From Saprospiraceae bacterium (GTDB taxonomy: Bacteria > Bacteroidota > Bacteroidia > Chitinophagales > Saprospiraceae), in the NCBI GenBank assembly GCA_028279185.1, contig JANQSS010000188.1, positions 1 through 60,000 of the forward strand: a stretch of 60,000 bases of DNA. The letters are read 5' to 3'. The position numbers and the translations under genes were made by a program. Below are positions 52,374 through 60,000 of the stretch, in pieces. The notes beneath the pieces were generated by a model that did not search any database, was not told the DNA's origin, and was given only the letters and a program-made list of their open reading frames with translations. The first letter of the stretch is position 1. Each line of letters starts with the position of its first letter.

Positions 52374-54026
52374 TTATTTGCATGAATTTGTATAATATTC
52401 ACCTACGCTTCGAAAAATTGTCTTTGTATCTCTATCAGTCTCCTCGCCAAAAACATGGTCAACCAAGTCTGGACAATCATTGAAATAAGCTTGGAGCGAG
52501 GCCATTGCTTTTTCTTCTGACATCAAACCGCGTTGCCAGGCGGCTGAAGCACTCGTTTTCTTTAATAGCAGCTTAGGAAATATGGGGCGTTTGTTCATTG
52601 AATTTAATCCATAACATTGAATTTTTTCAGACTCGTAATATATTTCCTTGATGTCCCAATATTTTCCGTCCGCATCCAATATCTCATATTTCATATCGTC
52701 GACAAGGAAGTAATCGCCTGGACGAAGACTGGTCTTAAGACTTGGAAGCATGACATAATCAGTTCCATTATAGGTATAGATTTTGAATCCTTTCGATGGC
52801 TCAAGGCTTCTCGCACCACCAGAAATGTCATTGATAGGTAACACAAATGCGGCATCCACTTCTTCGCCTTTTTGGAATAGTTTACCACGAAGTACTTCTT
52901 GTTCACCTGTTCGTGGAATTGATTCGGTGCTTTGGACATCCGCCATTACCGCTTCAAAATCATATTCAACTGTTTCTGGTGGCCTCGCTTCCCCCAGTTC
53001 GTAGCTAAAATAAAGACCTTCTTCAGGATATTTATTTAACTGGCTCGTGATTCGGTCACTCATCTTTTTTAGAAGGTCAACTTGATAATCTTTCTTACTT
53101 AAGGCTTCCAACTTTGCAAAATTGTTTTTGACAGCATCCATTTGTTGGGACCACATATTTAATACTGCAGCGTTGTAAAGCGAAGCAAATTTTAATTTTG
53201 AGGCTTTTTTGTCGTCATTAGAAATTCCAGCGGCCAATTTTTCCCAATACTCAACATGCGGCTTCAAACTTTCCGTGATGCTGGCCGCATCAGTCCCTGG
53301 TTGTAACGAAGTGAGTATCTTACTTGCGCCGGTGAATGCTTTATCATATTTAGTGAATTCAGGATGTTTGTCAGTTTTTAAGCGATACAATTTAGTTGAA
53401 ACTGGTATAACTTGATATCCGTACTGATAGCTCACGTGATTGCTGATTGAATTTATGGCATCGAAGATGCGCTCACTTACCCGATTGCGTATTTCTTTAT
53501 TGAGTTCAGCATTAGCACTTTCCTGAGACCTTTGAGCCTTGGTGGTCATGGTCCCTTGACTATTGGCTATAGATTCGTCAATAAGTAAATTGTTTTTATA
53601 ATCGACTAATTTATACGTGATAGGAGCGGATTTATAAATGCAACGTGGTTTGTACGTAGTCGTTGTGGTCTTTTTTCCGTCTTTAGATTCCGTAGTTTTT
53701 GTTTGTTTATCCACTGTCCGTCCTGAAAATGTAGGTGCACCAATTCTAACCTCGAGTAAGTAATGACCACCCGAGGGGATTTTATTCTTTCCATGCAAGG
53801 TCAGATTGTCGTTATAAGAAGCTGTATTCACACCCAATTGTTTGATGGACTTATCGGCTATAATCACTGCCGTATACGTGTTCAGATCAGATGTATTCGA
53901 TGAAGCAGGTAATTGCAGGTAAGAGAAGCCAAGATTTTCATCCGTAACACGTGCTTTTTGGGCTTGCGCATGAATTCCGGTCAGTAAGATAGCAATACAC
54001 AGGAAAAATGACTTGAGGTCTTTCAT
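52374..54026 (-). CDS. Exported protein of unknown function, divergent to the CsgG/FlgT-like operon
   Basis: This 550-residue protein has a signal peptide (FFLCIAILLTGIHAQAQ) and starts at ATG 54026; the frame upstream to 54068 adds 14 polar residues. An N-terminal beta-rich half (YTAVIIADKSIKQLG, YLLEVRIGAPTFSGR, YKLVDYKNNLLIDESI) precedes a helical segment, then a second beta region (PRTGEQEVLRGKLFQKGEEV, SLKTSLRPGDYFLVDDMKYE) and a Cys-containing C-terminus. The middle VDY-x-N-LLIDESI strand resembles CsgG-like fold strands where a substance is counted in a DVATG-like position, but no family can be named. Its head-to-head neighbour is the operon 54223-58965. Confidence 0.7.
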   Translation of the reverse strand: MKDLKSFFLCIAILLTGIHAQAQKARVTDENLGFSYLQLPASSNTSDLNTYTAVIIADKSIKQLGVNTASYNDNLTLHGKNKIPSGGHYLLEVRIGAPTFSGRTVDKQTKTTESKDGKKTTTTTYKPRCIYKSAPITYKLVDYKNNLLIDESIANSQGTMTTKAQRSQESANAELNKEIRNRVSERIFDAINSISNHVSYQYGYQVIPVSTKLYRLKTDKHPEFTKYDKAFTGASKILTSLQPGTDAASITESLKPHVEYWEKLAAGISNDDKKASKLKFASLYNAAVLNMWSQQMDAVKNNFAKLEALSKKDYQVDLLKKMSDRITSQLNKYPEEGLYFSYELGEARPPETVEYDFEAVMADVQSTESIPRTGEQEVLRGKLFQKGEEVDAAFVLPINDISGGARSLEPSKGFKIYTYNGTDYVMLPSLKTSLRPGDYFLVDDMKYEILDADGKYWDIKEIYYESEKIQCYGLNSMNKRPIFPKLLLKKTSASAAWQRGLMSEEKAMASLQAYFNDCPDLVDHVFGEETDRDTKTIFRSVGEYYTNSCK

Positions 54027-54142
54027 AGCATATATTTTTAATTTTTCGGCGCGAATATAAGCGGTCATGTTGAGAATCTAACGAAGAAATGAAGTTTAAG
54101 AATTAAATGAGATTATTTCTAATCAATCGGTTGAAAGCATAA

Positions 54143-54175
54143 TTTGTAATTTTATGCAATTTTAATTTACTTTTG
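54143..54175 (+). promoter_or_regulatory. Promoter of the CsgG/FlgT-like operon
   Basis: TTTG at 54143-54146, a 21-base spacer and TACTTTTG at 54168-54175 match the TTTG / TAnnTTTG pattern. The leader to ATG 54223 is about 40 bases. The operon of five genes reads on from here. Confidence 0.65.
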
Positions 54176-54222
54176 CCGTCTCACTGGTTTCGGGGCTTGA
54201 CCTGAAAATCAATTGAATACAC

Positions 54223-55053
54223 ATGAAATTCGTTCTACATATTGCCGTCTCTTGTTTCATGCTTTGCGTGCTAAGCCAGATAAGTGCACAAGACATTAAA
54301 AAGAGGATTGCTGTTCTCAACATTGATCTTTCGGAATGGCATTCTCGAAATCGAAGTACTGCGAGTCAAGTACTGCTTAAAGATATTCCTATAGAAAGTT
54401 ATAATTCACTTACTTCCTTGCCTGAGCAATTGATACGGACATATACAGATGTATCAAATTTCGTAGTAATAGACCGCATCAATTATCACCTTATTACGGA
54501 AGAACGTGAGCGTCAGAAGTCAGAAGACTTTATAAATGGGTACACCGTCGCACAGGGAAAAAGCGAAGGGATTGATTATATGCTGACTTCAAAATTCTTA
54601 AAATCGGACAACACGATTAACGTAAGATTATTGGATGTTGCCACTGGAGTAGTATTATGTCAGGCAATCGTGCAGATTTCACGCAGTAGAGTAGGAGATA
54701 AAGCGACCAGCTATTATGCAGCTCAAATTCTTGAAGACCTTAATACGTGCCTGGATATTCGCTATCCCGTGGTTCGAATACTTTCAAGCAAAAAAGATAA
54801 AGCGAAGACAATACTAATCGCAGCTGGATCTAAGCACCAAATGAAACGAGGGAGAGATGTTGAGTTGTTCATCGATGCGCAAATAGAGGTAAATGGAGAA
54901 TTTTTAAGTCGTCAAGAGGTTGTTGGCAATGGCGTCGTGATTGAAGTCGACGGTATGAATTTTTCTATTGTAGAATTAGACGAAGGCAGGTCAGAAATAT
55001 TTAATTTAATTCAAGAAAATACAAAATTATTTTGCCGGACGATGAACTGGTGA
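54223..55053 (+). CDS. Exported CsgG/LpoB-fold protein with FlgT-C-like end
   Basis: A 276-residue exported protein has a signal peptide (FMLCVLSQISAQ). A CsgG/TolB-N-like alpha-beta domain spans residues 26-175: IAVLNIDLSE, a helix with TSLPEQLIRTYTDVSNFVVID, TVAQGKSEGIDYMLTSKFL and NVRLLDVATGVVL, in the order of CsgG and LpoB folds. From about residue 190 a beta domain follows with HQMKRGRDVELFIDA and VNGEFLSRQEVVGNGVVIEV, resembling the SH3-like FlgT C-terminal domain. No lipobox is present, so it should be periplasmic. Start of a five-gene operon. Domain names are by eye. Confidence 0.7.
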   Translation: MKFVLHIAVSCFMLCVLSQISAQDIKKRIAVLNIDLSEWHSRNRSTASQVLLKDIPIESYNSLTSLPEQLIRTYTDVSNFVVIDRINYHLITEERERQKSEDFINGYTVAQGKSEGIDYMLTSKFLKSDNTINVRLLDVATGVVLCQAIVQISRSRVGDKATSYYAAQILEDLNTCLDIRYPVVRILSSKKDKAKTILIAAGSKHQMKRGRDVELFIDAQIEVNGEFLSRQEVVGNGVVIEVDGMNFSIVELDEGRSEIFNLIQENTKLFCRTMNW

Positions 55054-55083
55054 TGAATATTAACCTATCTACTTTATGCTGCT

Positions 55084-56703
55084 ATGATGGATACTTATCT
55101 CAAAATATTATTAATTGTCTTCGCTTGTATGTTTTGCTCCTTTTCACATGCTCAGGAGCGAATAGGAGTTTTACGCATGGAAATACCGGAGAATAAACCT
55201 GTGACAAGGCAGCTGATAGATACAATTCAGTCTAGGTTAAGCCGAATCGCAGGTGTCGAACATTCGACTTATTCATTAGATGATGAAACCTTGAATTTTC
55301 ATTCTTCTCTTAGCTCTTCTTCCAACGAACAGGTAGTGCGGAAAGTATTGTTTTATGAATTTGACTTATACGAATACTATAAGCCCAAATTAACTATCGA
55401 CCGCGACAATGAAGGTAAAATAAAATGGGTTGGATTTGTTCTAAAAAAAGGTGCTCTGGTGAAATCAAAGATGGTCGATCTTGAAAACAATACCACCTGT
55501 ATAACAGATTATCAGGAGACCGAGGATGCCATGCCTTTTGGCCTGGATTATAAGAATGCCCACCGAATCGAACTTTCGGACTACTCATCGCGATTTTCAG
55601 GCGATCCTACAGCTTTGCACAAACGAAATGCTTCCTTATATAAAGAGCGCCTGGATCGTGCTTATAGAGACTTGTCTTCTAAGTTCAGAAATTTTTACAG
55701 ATTAAAAATGGGCTATGTGTATAAGTCTATTTTGAAAACTGAACTAAAATACTTTGTTCCGGGCCCGATGATTTGCGAAAACATTGTATTGGAAAAAGAG
55801 AAAGCTAAGCAAATGACTATTGCTCTTCCAGTGAAAACAAAATTACCCGGTGGGATGTCATTGCGAATTTTCACGCTTGATACAATCGGTGAATTTGTTG
55901 TTCCGGAATTGTTTGGCTTTTATTCAATTGACGACGTTCAAGACGGCTCAATAACATTAAATTCGAACCTGTTCTCAAAATCGAAAAAAGTGGGTGAGGC
56001 TCACTTGGCAGGAAAGCCTCTTTACGCTTCTTTTAATTCAAGTGGATATGGATGCAAACTAAACCAGCAGCACGAGTTTATAAAAATAGGTTTGAGCTTT
56101 GGTAAACGGTCAATCGATGAGTTTGAAGCAGGTGTTTCAAGTTTTCGGAACTTAATGCTGATTGACCTGGATTTTGCGCCATTGGTTGATCTATTCAGAG
56201 AGCGATTTAAGCAGGAGAAATTTATAAATTCCGATTTTACACCTAAATCTATCGGAGCAAAATATTTGCTCAACAAGGACAAAGACGTTGTAAGTCTGGT
56301 CGACGTTGCAACAGGCGAAGTAATATTTAATTATAACACCCCTGAGGGTGTCAAGGGATTGATGGACCAAACAATGGGCGTATTCAATCAAGAGATTGAA
56401 ATAATTAAAGTTACGAAGGAAAAAAAAGGTAAAGTTAAAAAAGTGCTTCTCTATTCGCCATTCGGATTTTCAGGTAGTTCCAATTATGTTGTATATAAAG
56501 CCACCTATGAAGAAGTTAATGGAAAGAAGTTGATGCGACCCATTGAGATAGGGCAGTGTAACTTATATGGCTCGGATGGAGTAGTCGTCCTTGAATCTTC
56601 GGTTGGAGGTGATGACGGAGAAATGTATAATGCCATTCAAAACAATGAAGAAATATTTTTGAGAAACATTACTTATCGACTTTTTGGCTGGGAATTTAAA
56701 TAA
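55084..56703 (+). CDS. Exported protein, C-terminal domain homologous to preceding gene
   Basis: A 539-residue exported protein has a signal peptide (LLIVFACMFCSFSHAQ). The C-terminal about 160 residues repeat the order of the previous gene: KDVVSLVDVATGEVIFNY, a helical spacer, KVKKVLLYSPFGFSG, then EEVNGKKLMRPIEIGQCNLY and AIQNNEEIFLRN, which align with VNGEFLSRQEVVGNG and LIQENTKLFCRT of gene 54223. The N-terminal part (ERIGVLRMEIPENKP) starts with a related strand. A second ATG at 55087 is possible. The middle has no recognised motif. It lies 30 bases after the previous gene. Confidence 0.7.
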   Translation: MMDTYLKILLIVFACMFCSFSHAQERIGVLRMEIPENKPVTRQLIDTIQSRLSRIAGVEHSTYSLDDETLNFHSSLSSSSNEQVVRKVLFYEFDLYEYYKPKLTIDRDNEGKIKWVGFVLKKGALVKSKMVDLENNTTCITDYQETEDAMPFGLDYKNAHRIELSDYSSRFSGDPTALHKRNASLYKERLDRAYRDLSSKFRNFYRLKMGYVYKSILKTELKYFVPGPMICENIVLEKEKAKQMTIALPVKTKLPGGMSLRIFTLDTIGEFVVPELFGFYSIDDVQDGSITLNSNLFSKSKKVGEAHLAGKPLYASFNSSGYGCKLNQQHEFIKIGLSFGKRSIDEFEAGVSSFRNLMLIDLDFAPLVDLFRERFKQEKFINSDFTPKSIGAKYLLNKDKDVVSLVDVATGEVIFNYNTPEGVKGLMDQTMGVFNQEIEIIKVTKEKKGKVKKVLLYSPFGFSGSSNYVVYKATYEEVNGKKLMRPIEIGQCNLYGSDGVVVLESSVGGDDGEMYNAIQNNEEIFLRNITYRLFGWEFK

Positions 56704-56709
56704 TTACGT

Positions 56710-57171
56710 ATGAAAATATATTTTTGGTTTATTACTTACGTGCTCGTATTAGCTTCTTGCACACAAAAAAATACACCGCTTGCGTATCAACCAACGGGAG
56801 AGGTTAAATGTCTTGAGCATGATGATAGAACCCTGAAACTACAAGTGCGGTCTGTAGGCTCTACTTTTCAAGACGCGGCTTTTTATGCGGATGTCTCAGC
56901 ATTCGAAAATATATTTTATAAAGGAATCCCTAATAGTAATCAGGAATTGCCTCTTCTTGGTTCAAGGAATGAGATGCGCGGACAGGTCGGCTATTTTGAA
57001 TCATTTTTTAATTCCGGTGATTATATGAAGTTTGTGACGGAACAACAGGTTGTTTCCCATTCTGAGTCGAATTCGAGTCATTTTGTAGAAAAAAATATAA
57101 CTATTGATTTATTTGCATTACGAAGAGATCTTGAGCAGGCAAAAATTATTAAAAAATTTGGAATTCAATAA
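56710..57171 (+). CDS. LPP20/FlgP-like lipoprotein
   Basis: A 153-residue lipoprotein has the lipobox LVLASC (Cys17). The folded part shows LKLQVRSVGSTFQDAAFYAD and VSAFENIFYKGIPNSN, which fits the LPP20/FlgP type pattern of a strand followed by a helix in which repeated Ala residues lead to a Phe-rich turn. The C-terminus is a strand pair and a Lys/Arg-rich helix. In Vibrio the LPP20-type FlgP builds an outer-membrane ring with FlgO and FlgT; no flagellar gene is present here. Starts 6 bases after the previous gene. Confidence 0.6.
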   Translation: MKIYFWFITYVLVLASCTQKNTPLAYQPTGEVKCLEHDDRTLKLQVRSVGSTFQDAAFYADVSAFENIFYKGIPNSNQELPLLGSRNEMRGQVGYFESFFNSGDYMKFVTEQQVVSHSESNSSHFVEKNITIDLFALRRDLEQAKIIKKFGIQ

Positions 57172-57176
57172 ATAGT

Positions 57177-58088
57177 ATGAAGTATATAATATCAGTATTA
57201 CTGTGTGCAGGACTTTTCATAAGCTTTGCTGTCACAGGGCAAAGTCAGGACCAAGTGGATCGCCAGCCTACTTTACAACCAACAATTATGGTCATCCCCT
57301 TTACAAGACAAGGGCAGTCACTTAGAGCTAGAATGGAATCTGATGACTTAGTGCGTGTGGCAATGACAAAAGTTAAAGAAGGATTTGATGGCCGGGGTGT
57401 AAGTACAATCGATCTTAGAGCAAGACTGAAACAGTTGGGAAATAATGAAGTACTGCAGGAAGAACAGCAACAAGATATGAAGGATGAGGTGATCAAGTTG
57501 TCTGGAGCCGACGTTTTTGTTGAAGTCGAAGCTAGGCCCAATCGCTCATCATCGGGAAACTCGGCTACATTGATTATGACCGCTTATGATGTTTTTTCAG
57601 GAGAGTCGTATGCAAATAAGACAGTTACTTCTCAAAAATTTCATACAGACAATTTTGCAGCTTTAATTTCAAAGTCAGTTGACCGGGAAATCGATAATTT
57701 CTTAAATACCATAAATGAAAAATTCACCGACATAAGTGTTAATGGAAGAACGGTTGTAATGAACGTGGGGGTATTGGATGGGGCAACGTTTGATCTCGAT
57801 ACAGAAATTGGTGGAGAAGGGGATTTTTTGTCCGATGTTATCGAAGATTGGGTGTACAGCAATTCGTTCAATAATTACTACCATGTACAGGGGACAACCT
57901 CTAATAAAATATTATTCGATATAGTAAAAATTCCGATTAAGGATGATAAAGGACGTAATTTTAGAGTTTCAAAATTCGCTTCGTTGTTTGTTAAGTATTT
58001 AAATAGTATCGGATATTCAAGCTCTCGGGTAATAAACGGAAATAATATAACGATAACATTAGAAGAAAACGATTCAGATGAACATTAG
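57177..58088 (+). CDS. Exported DUF6175-like protein
   Basis: A 303-residue exported protein has a signal peptide (VLLCAGLFISFAVTGQSQ). The mature part begins PTIMVIPFTRQGQSLRARME, followed by LVRVAMTKVKEGFDGRGVST and IDLRARLKQLGNNEVL, which matches my recollection of the DUF6175 family of Bacteroidota (PTIMVVP, then a helix with MADRGFP and L-x-L). A strand with MTAYDVFSGESYANKT recalls CsgG DVATG-type strands. It is fourth in the operon, 5 bases after the lipoprotein gene, and overlaps the next gene by 11 bases. Confidence 0.6.
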   Translation: MKYIISVLLCAGLFISFAVTGQSQDQVDRQPTLQPTIMVIPFTRQGQSLRARMESDDLVRVAMTKVKEGFDGRGVSTIDLRARLKQLGNNEVLQEEQQQDMKDEVIKLSGADVFVEVEARPNRSSSGNSATLIMTAYDVFSGESYANKTVTSQKFHTDNFAALISKSVDREIDNFLNTINEKFTDISVNGRTVVMNVGVLDGATFDLDTEIGGEGDFLSDVIEDWVYSNSFNNYYHVQGTTSNKILFDIVKIPIKDDKGRNFRVSKFASLFVKYLNSIGYSSSRVINGNNITITLEENDSDEH

Positions 58089-58965
58089 TTGGAGTTTAGT
58101 AGCTTTTTTGTTGTGTTGTAATTCGTATTCATTTGGTCAAGATTCCCAATATACATCAGAGAATTTACCTCTTCAGGTAGTAATGGGAGAAGGGCTTGAA
58201 TCAAATCACCATGATTTTACCTCGACGTTTTCAAAATCCATATCCGATAAGTTCATATTGGATGACTATGCTATACTGCAAGTAGAAGTAAATGGGATAT
58301 TTGAAGATCCGAAATCTATAGAAGGAATAGAATCTCGAACTTTTGTGAATGGAAGATTTGAAATAAAATTGCGAAATCTAATCGATGATGCAGTGGTGTG
58401 GACTGAAAAATTCAAATCAATGGGGAAGGCGAGCAACGGACGACTGGCTATCTCTGATGCCGTTCGGAAGTTTGCTTCTAATGCTTTGTTTATTAAAGAT
58501 CTACAGGGTGAGATAGAGAAAAATTATTCAAAGATTCTTTCGGAAAATTGCGAAAACACCTTGAATAAAATCACGAAGCAAGGATCTTGGGAAGAACTTA
58601 ATAGAGCATTCCAATTGCTACAGTATTTTGAATCCAGCCCATGTAGTGAATCAGCCGCTGTAAGAGTATCTGACGTGAGTACTGCTATTGATGAAATAGC
58701 TTGTAAAAACGTGATGCATGACCTCTCCATACGAATCGAATCTGGCCAATTTGACTCTAGATTTGTCTTACTAAAATTATTATCTATATCTCCTGATGCA
58801 ACTTGTGCCAATGAAGCGGTTGAGCTAGCAAAAAGAATGGGAGAAATGAAGGGTAGATTCAATCAAAGCGATCGAACGGTTATTTCGCAATATGTTCAAA
58901 TACTATTGTTGGACAAATCCACAACGCGCAGTAAAAGTTATCATCAACTACGTTGGCACTATTGA
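58078..58965 (+). CDS. Exported protein of unknown function, end of the operon
   Basis: A 295-residue exported protein has a signal peptide (LVAFLLCCNSYSFGQ). An N-terminal alpha-beta domain (LPLQVVMGEGLESN, YAILQVEVNGIFEDP, NGRFEIKLRNLIDDAVVWTE) has strand order resembling the CsgG/LpoB fold, with a helix VRKFASNALF after it. The C-terminal half is helical with Cys residues at ENCENTL, SSPCSES and IACKNVM. I cannot name the family. It overlaps the previous gene by 11 bases, so translational coupling is likely. The next gene is on the same strand, 170 bases away. Confidence 0.65.
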   Translation: MNISWSLVAFLLCCNSYSFGQDSQYTSENLPLQVVMGEGLESNHHDFTSTFSKSISDKFILDDYAILQVEVNGIFEDPKSIEGIESRTFVNGRFEIKLRNLIDDAVVWTEKFKSMGKASNGRLAISDAVRKFASNALFIKDLQGEIEKNYSKILSENCENTLNKITKQGSWEELNRAFQLLQYFESSPCSESAAVRVSDVSTAIDEIACKNVMHDLSIRIESGQFDSRFVLLKLLSISPDATCANEAVELAKRMGEMKGRFNQSDRTVISQYVQILLLDKSTTRSKSYHQLRWHY

Positions 58966-59135
58966 CGAACTTTATTACATTTTGGATATCTGAATAGTCG
59001 AAATGCTTTTCGGCTCATGCACGTTCTTTAGTATTAAATGAGTTTTACGAAAAGTACATTCATACCGAATACGCTGCGGCAGTATATGTTTCTTTCATCC
59101 TAAATATTTCATACTTTCATTCGTTAATAATACGG

Positions 59136-60000
59136 ATGAAATCTATTTTTCGACAATTCGCCTTCCTTATCGGCTTCATATTCTTAATGTGGGCTTGTAA
59201 GCCTGTTTCGCAAATAACTTCAGGTGAAGATGCGTATAGGTATCGACGATACCCCGAGGCAACAACGATGCTAATAGCCGAAATTGAGAAATCAAAGGAT
59301 GAGGCTGTGATTGCCCGAAAATCGTATTGGGTAGGAGAGAGTTTTCGACTGATGAATGATGATGAAGCATCCATTAAATGGTATCGCCAGGCTTATGAAT
59401 TAAGTAAAAACCAAATTAGCCTGGAGGCGTACGCCACAGCTGTTTTACGCAACCAACAATATAGTAGTGCCAAGAAGCTCTTTGAAAAGTTGGTTGATGA
59501 CTATGGACGAAAGGAAGCCTGGGATGTGGCAATAAAAAGTTGCGAAGCCGCCAAAACTTGGATTTCAGAACAGGATGTAGACAAATATGTAATCAGGAAG
59601 TCAAAAATCAACTCACCATTTTCTGATTATTCACCGACCTTTTTTAAAGATGTGTTGGTATTTACGAGTGACCGTAATGAATCAAAGGGTGATGCTTACC
59701 ATTGGACTGGTGTGCAGTTTACAGACTTCTACAGGACTCGAGAAGACCCAAAGCTGGATCAACTGCTATTTAAAATAAACGGTCCGTACAATGAATCAGC
59801 CATAGCATTTAATTCAAAGTATGAACATGTCGTGTACACCCAATGCGGCAGTGGAGAAAGTGAGGTGGCGATAGAATATTGCCGCCTGATTGAGGCGCGC
59901 TGGAACGACGATGAACAGGTTTGGACAAACTTTAGGAAGTTGCCATTTTGTAAGTCCGATGTAAATTATGGCCACCCCACATTTTTCAATTCCGATAAAG
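59136..60000 (+). CDS. PorE-like lipoprotein with TPR and beta-propeller (partial, runs off the window)
   Basis: The frame is open from ATG 59136 to the window end (288 codons). The lipobox is FLMWAC (Cys21). The helical repeat region (about residues 30-145; YRRYPEATTMLIAEIEKSKD, ESFRLMNDDEASIKWYRQAY, QQYSSAKKLFEKLVDDYG) is TPR-like. A PD40-type propeller starts with SPFSDYSPTFFKDVLVFTSD and NESAIAFNSKYEHVVYTQCG. TPR followed by PD40 strands is the order in T9SS PorE, which links to peptidoglycan through a C-terminal OmpA domain outside the window. The upstream gap has a weak TACTTTCA element at about 59112. Confidence 0.75.
   Translation, partial: MKSIFRQFAFLIGFIFLMWACKPVSQITSGEDAYRYRRYPEATTMLIAEIEKSKDEAVIARKSYWVGESFRLMNDDEASIKWYRQAYELSKNQISLEAYATAVLRNQQYSSAKKLFEKLVDDYGRKEAWDVAIKSCEAAKTWISEQDVDKYVIRKSKINSPFSDYSPTFFKDVLVFTSDRNESKGDAYHWTGVQFTDFYRTREDPKLDQLLFKINGPYNESAIAFNSKYEHVVYTQCGSGESEVAIEYCRLIEARWNDDEQVWTNFRKLPFCKSDVNYGHPTFFNSDK

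Overview
The window reads as a chromosomal segment of a moderately AT-rich member of the Bacteroidota, probably Saprospiria-like (the class is inference). Supporting signs: a fused SecDF, RlmH, a PruA of the Bacteroidota type, a TamB gene, secreted proteins with type IX secretion (T9SS) C-terminal sorting tails (YPNP-type), a PorE-like lipoprotein, many short-signal lipoproteins, and several start-proximal promoters of the Bacteroidota form TTTG-(18 to 21)-TAnnTTTG. No rRNA, tRNA, CRISPR array, IS element or phage integrase was recognised.

Layout. 1-4.3 kb: tail of a Gly-rich protein, pdhB, pruA, a Crp/Fnr regulator. 4.4-6.9 kb: tight minus-strand operon (Nudix hydrolase, rhomboid protease, RlmH, unknown). 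7.2-11.0 kb: plus-strand envelope operon (GT2 glycosyltransferase, duplicated LAB_N membrane protein, GT39 transferase, SixA phosphatase, small lipoprotein), then a PhoB/PhoR-like pair to 12.9 kb. 12.9-21.2 kb: M23 peptidase lipoprotein, folP overlapping tamB, aroC. 21.2-28.5 kb: T9SS BNR-repeat protein, mutS2, a 660-base region without an intact gene, T9SS M1 peptidase. 28.6-35.4 kb: PspA-like coiled-coil pair, DUF547 lipoprotein, BON-LysM protein, secDF with a hairpin/U-tract leader. 35.7-52.3 kb: surface-protein island with a 46-residue lipoprotein, two S74-type proteins flanking two giant paralogous beta-helix proteins, a LytTR regulator divergent from a propeller sensor kinase, and its NarL-type response regulator. 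52.4-60 kb: secreted proteins with CsgG/FlgT/LPP20-like features, then the start of a PorE-like gene cut by the window end.

The two most interesting parts are the last two. The surface island carries its own candidate regulators, and a palindromic box (GAGTA-N4-TACTC) lies 46-47 bases upstream of both the LytTR gene and one beta-helix gene. The last cluster (five co-directional exported proteins plus a divergent sixth) combines CsgG-like, FlgT-C-like, LPP20-like and DUF6175-like parts. I infer an uncharacterised periplasmic or outer-membrane assembly in an organism showing no flagellar genes here. The rest is mostly conserved housekeeping and envelope biogenesis.
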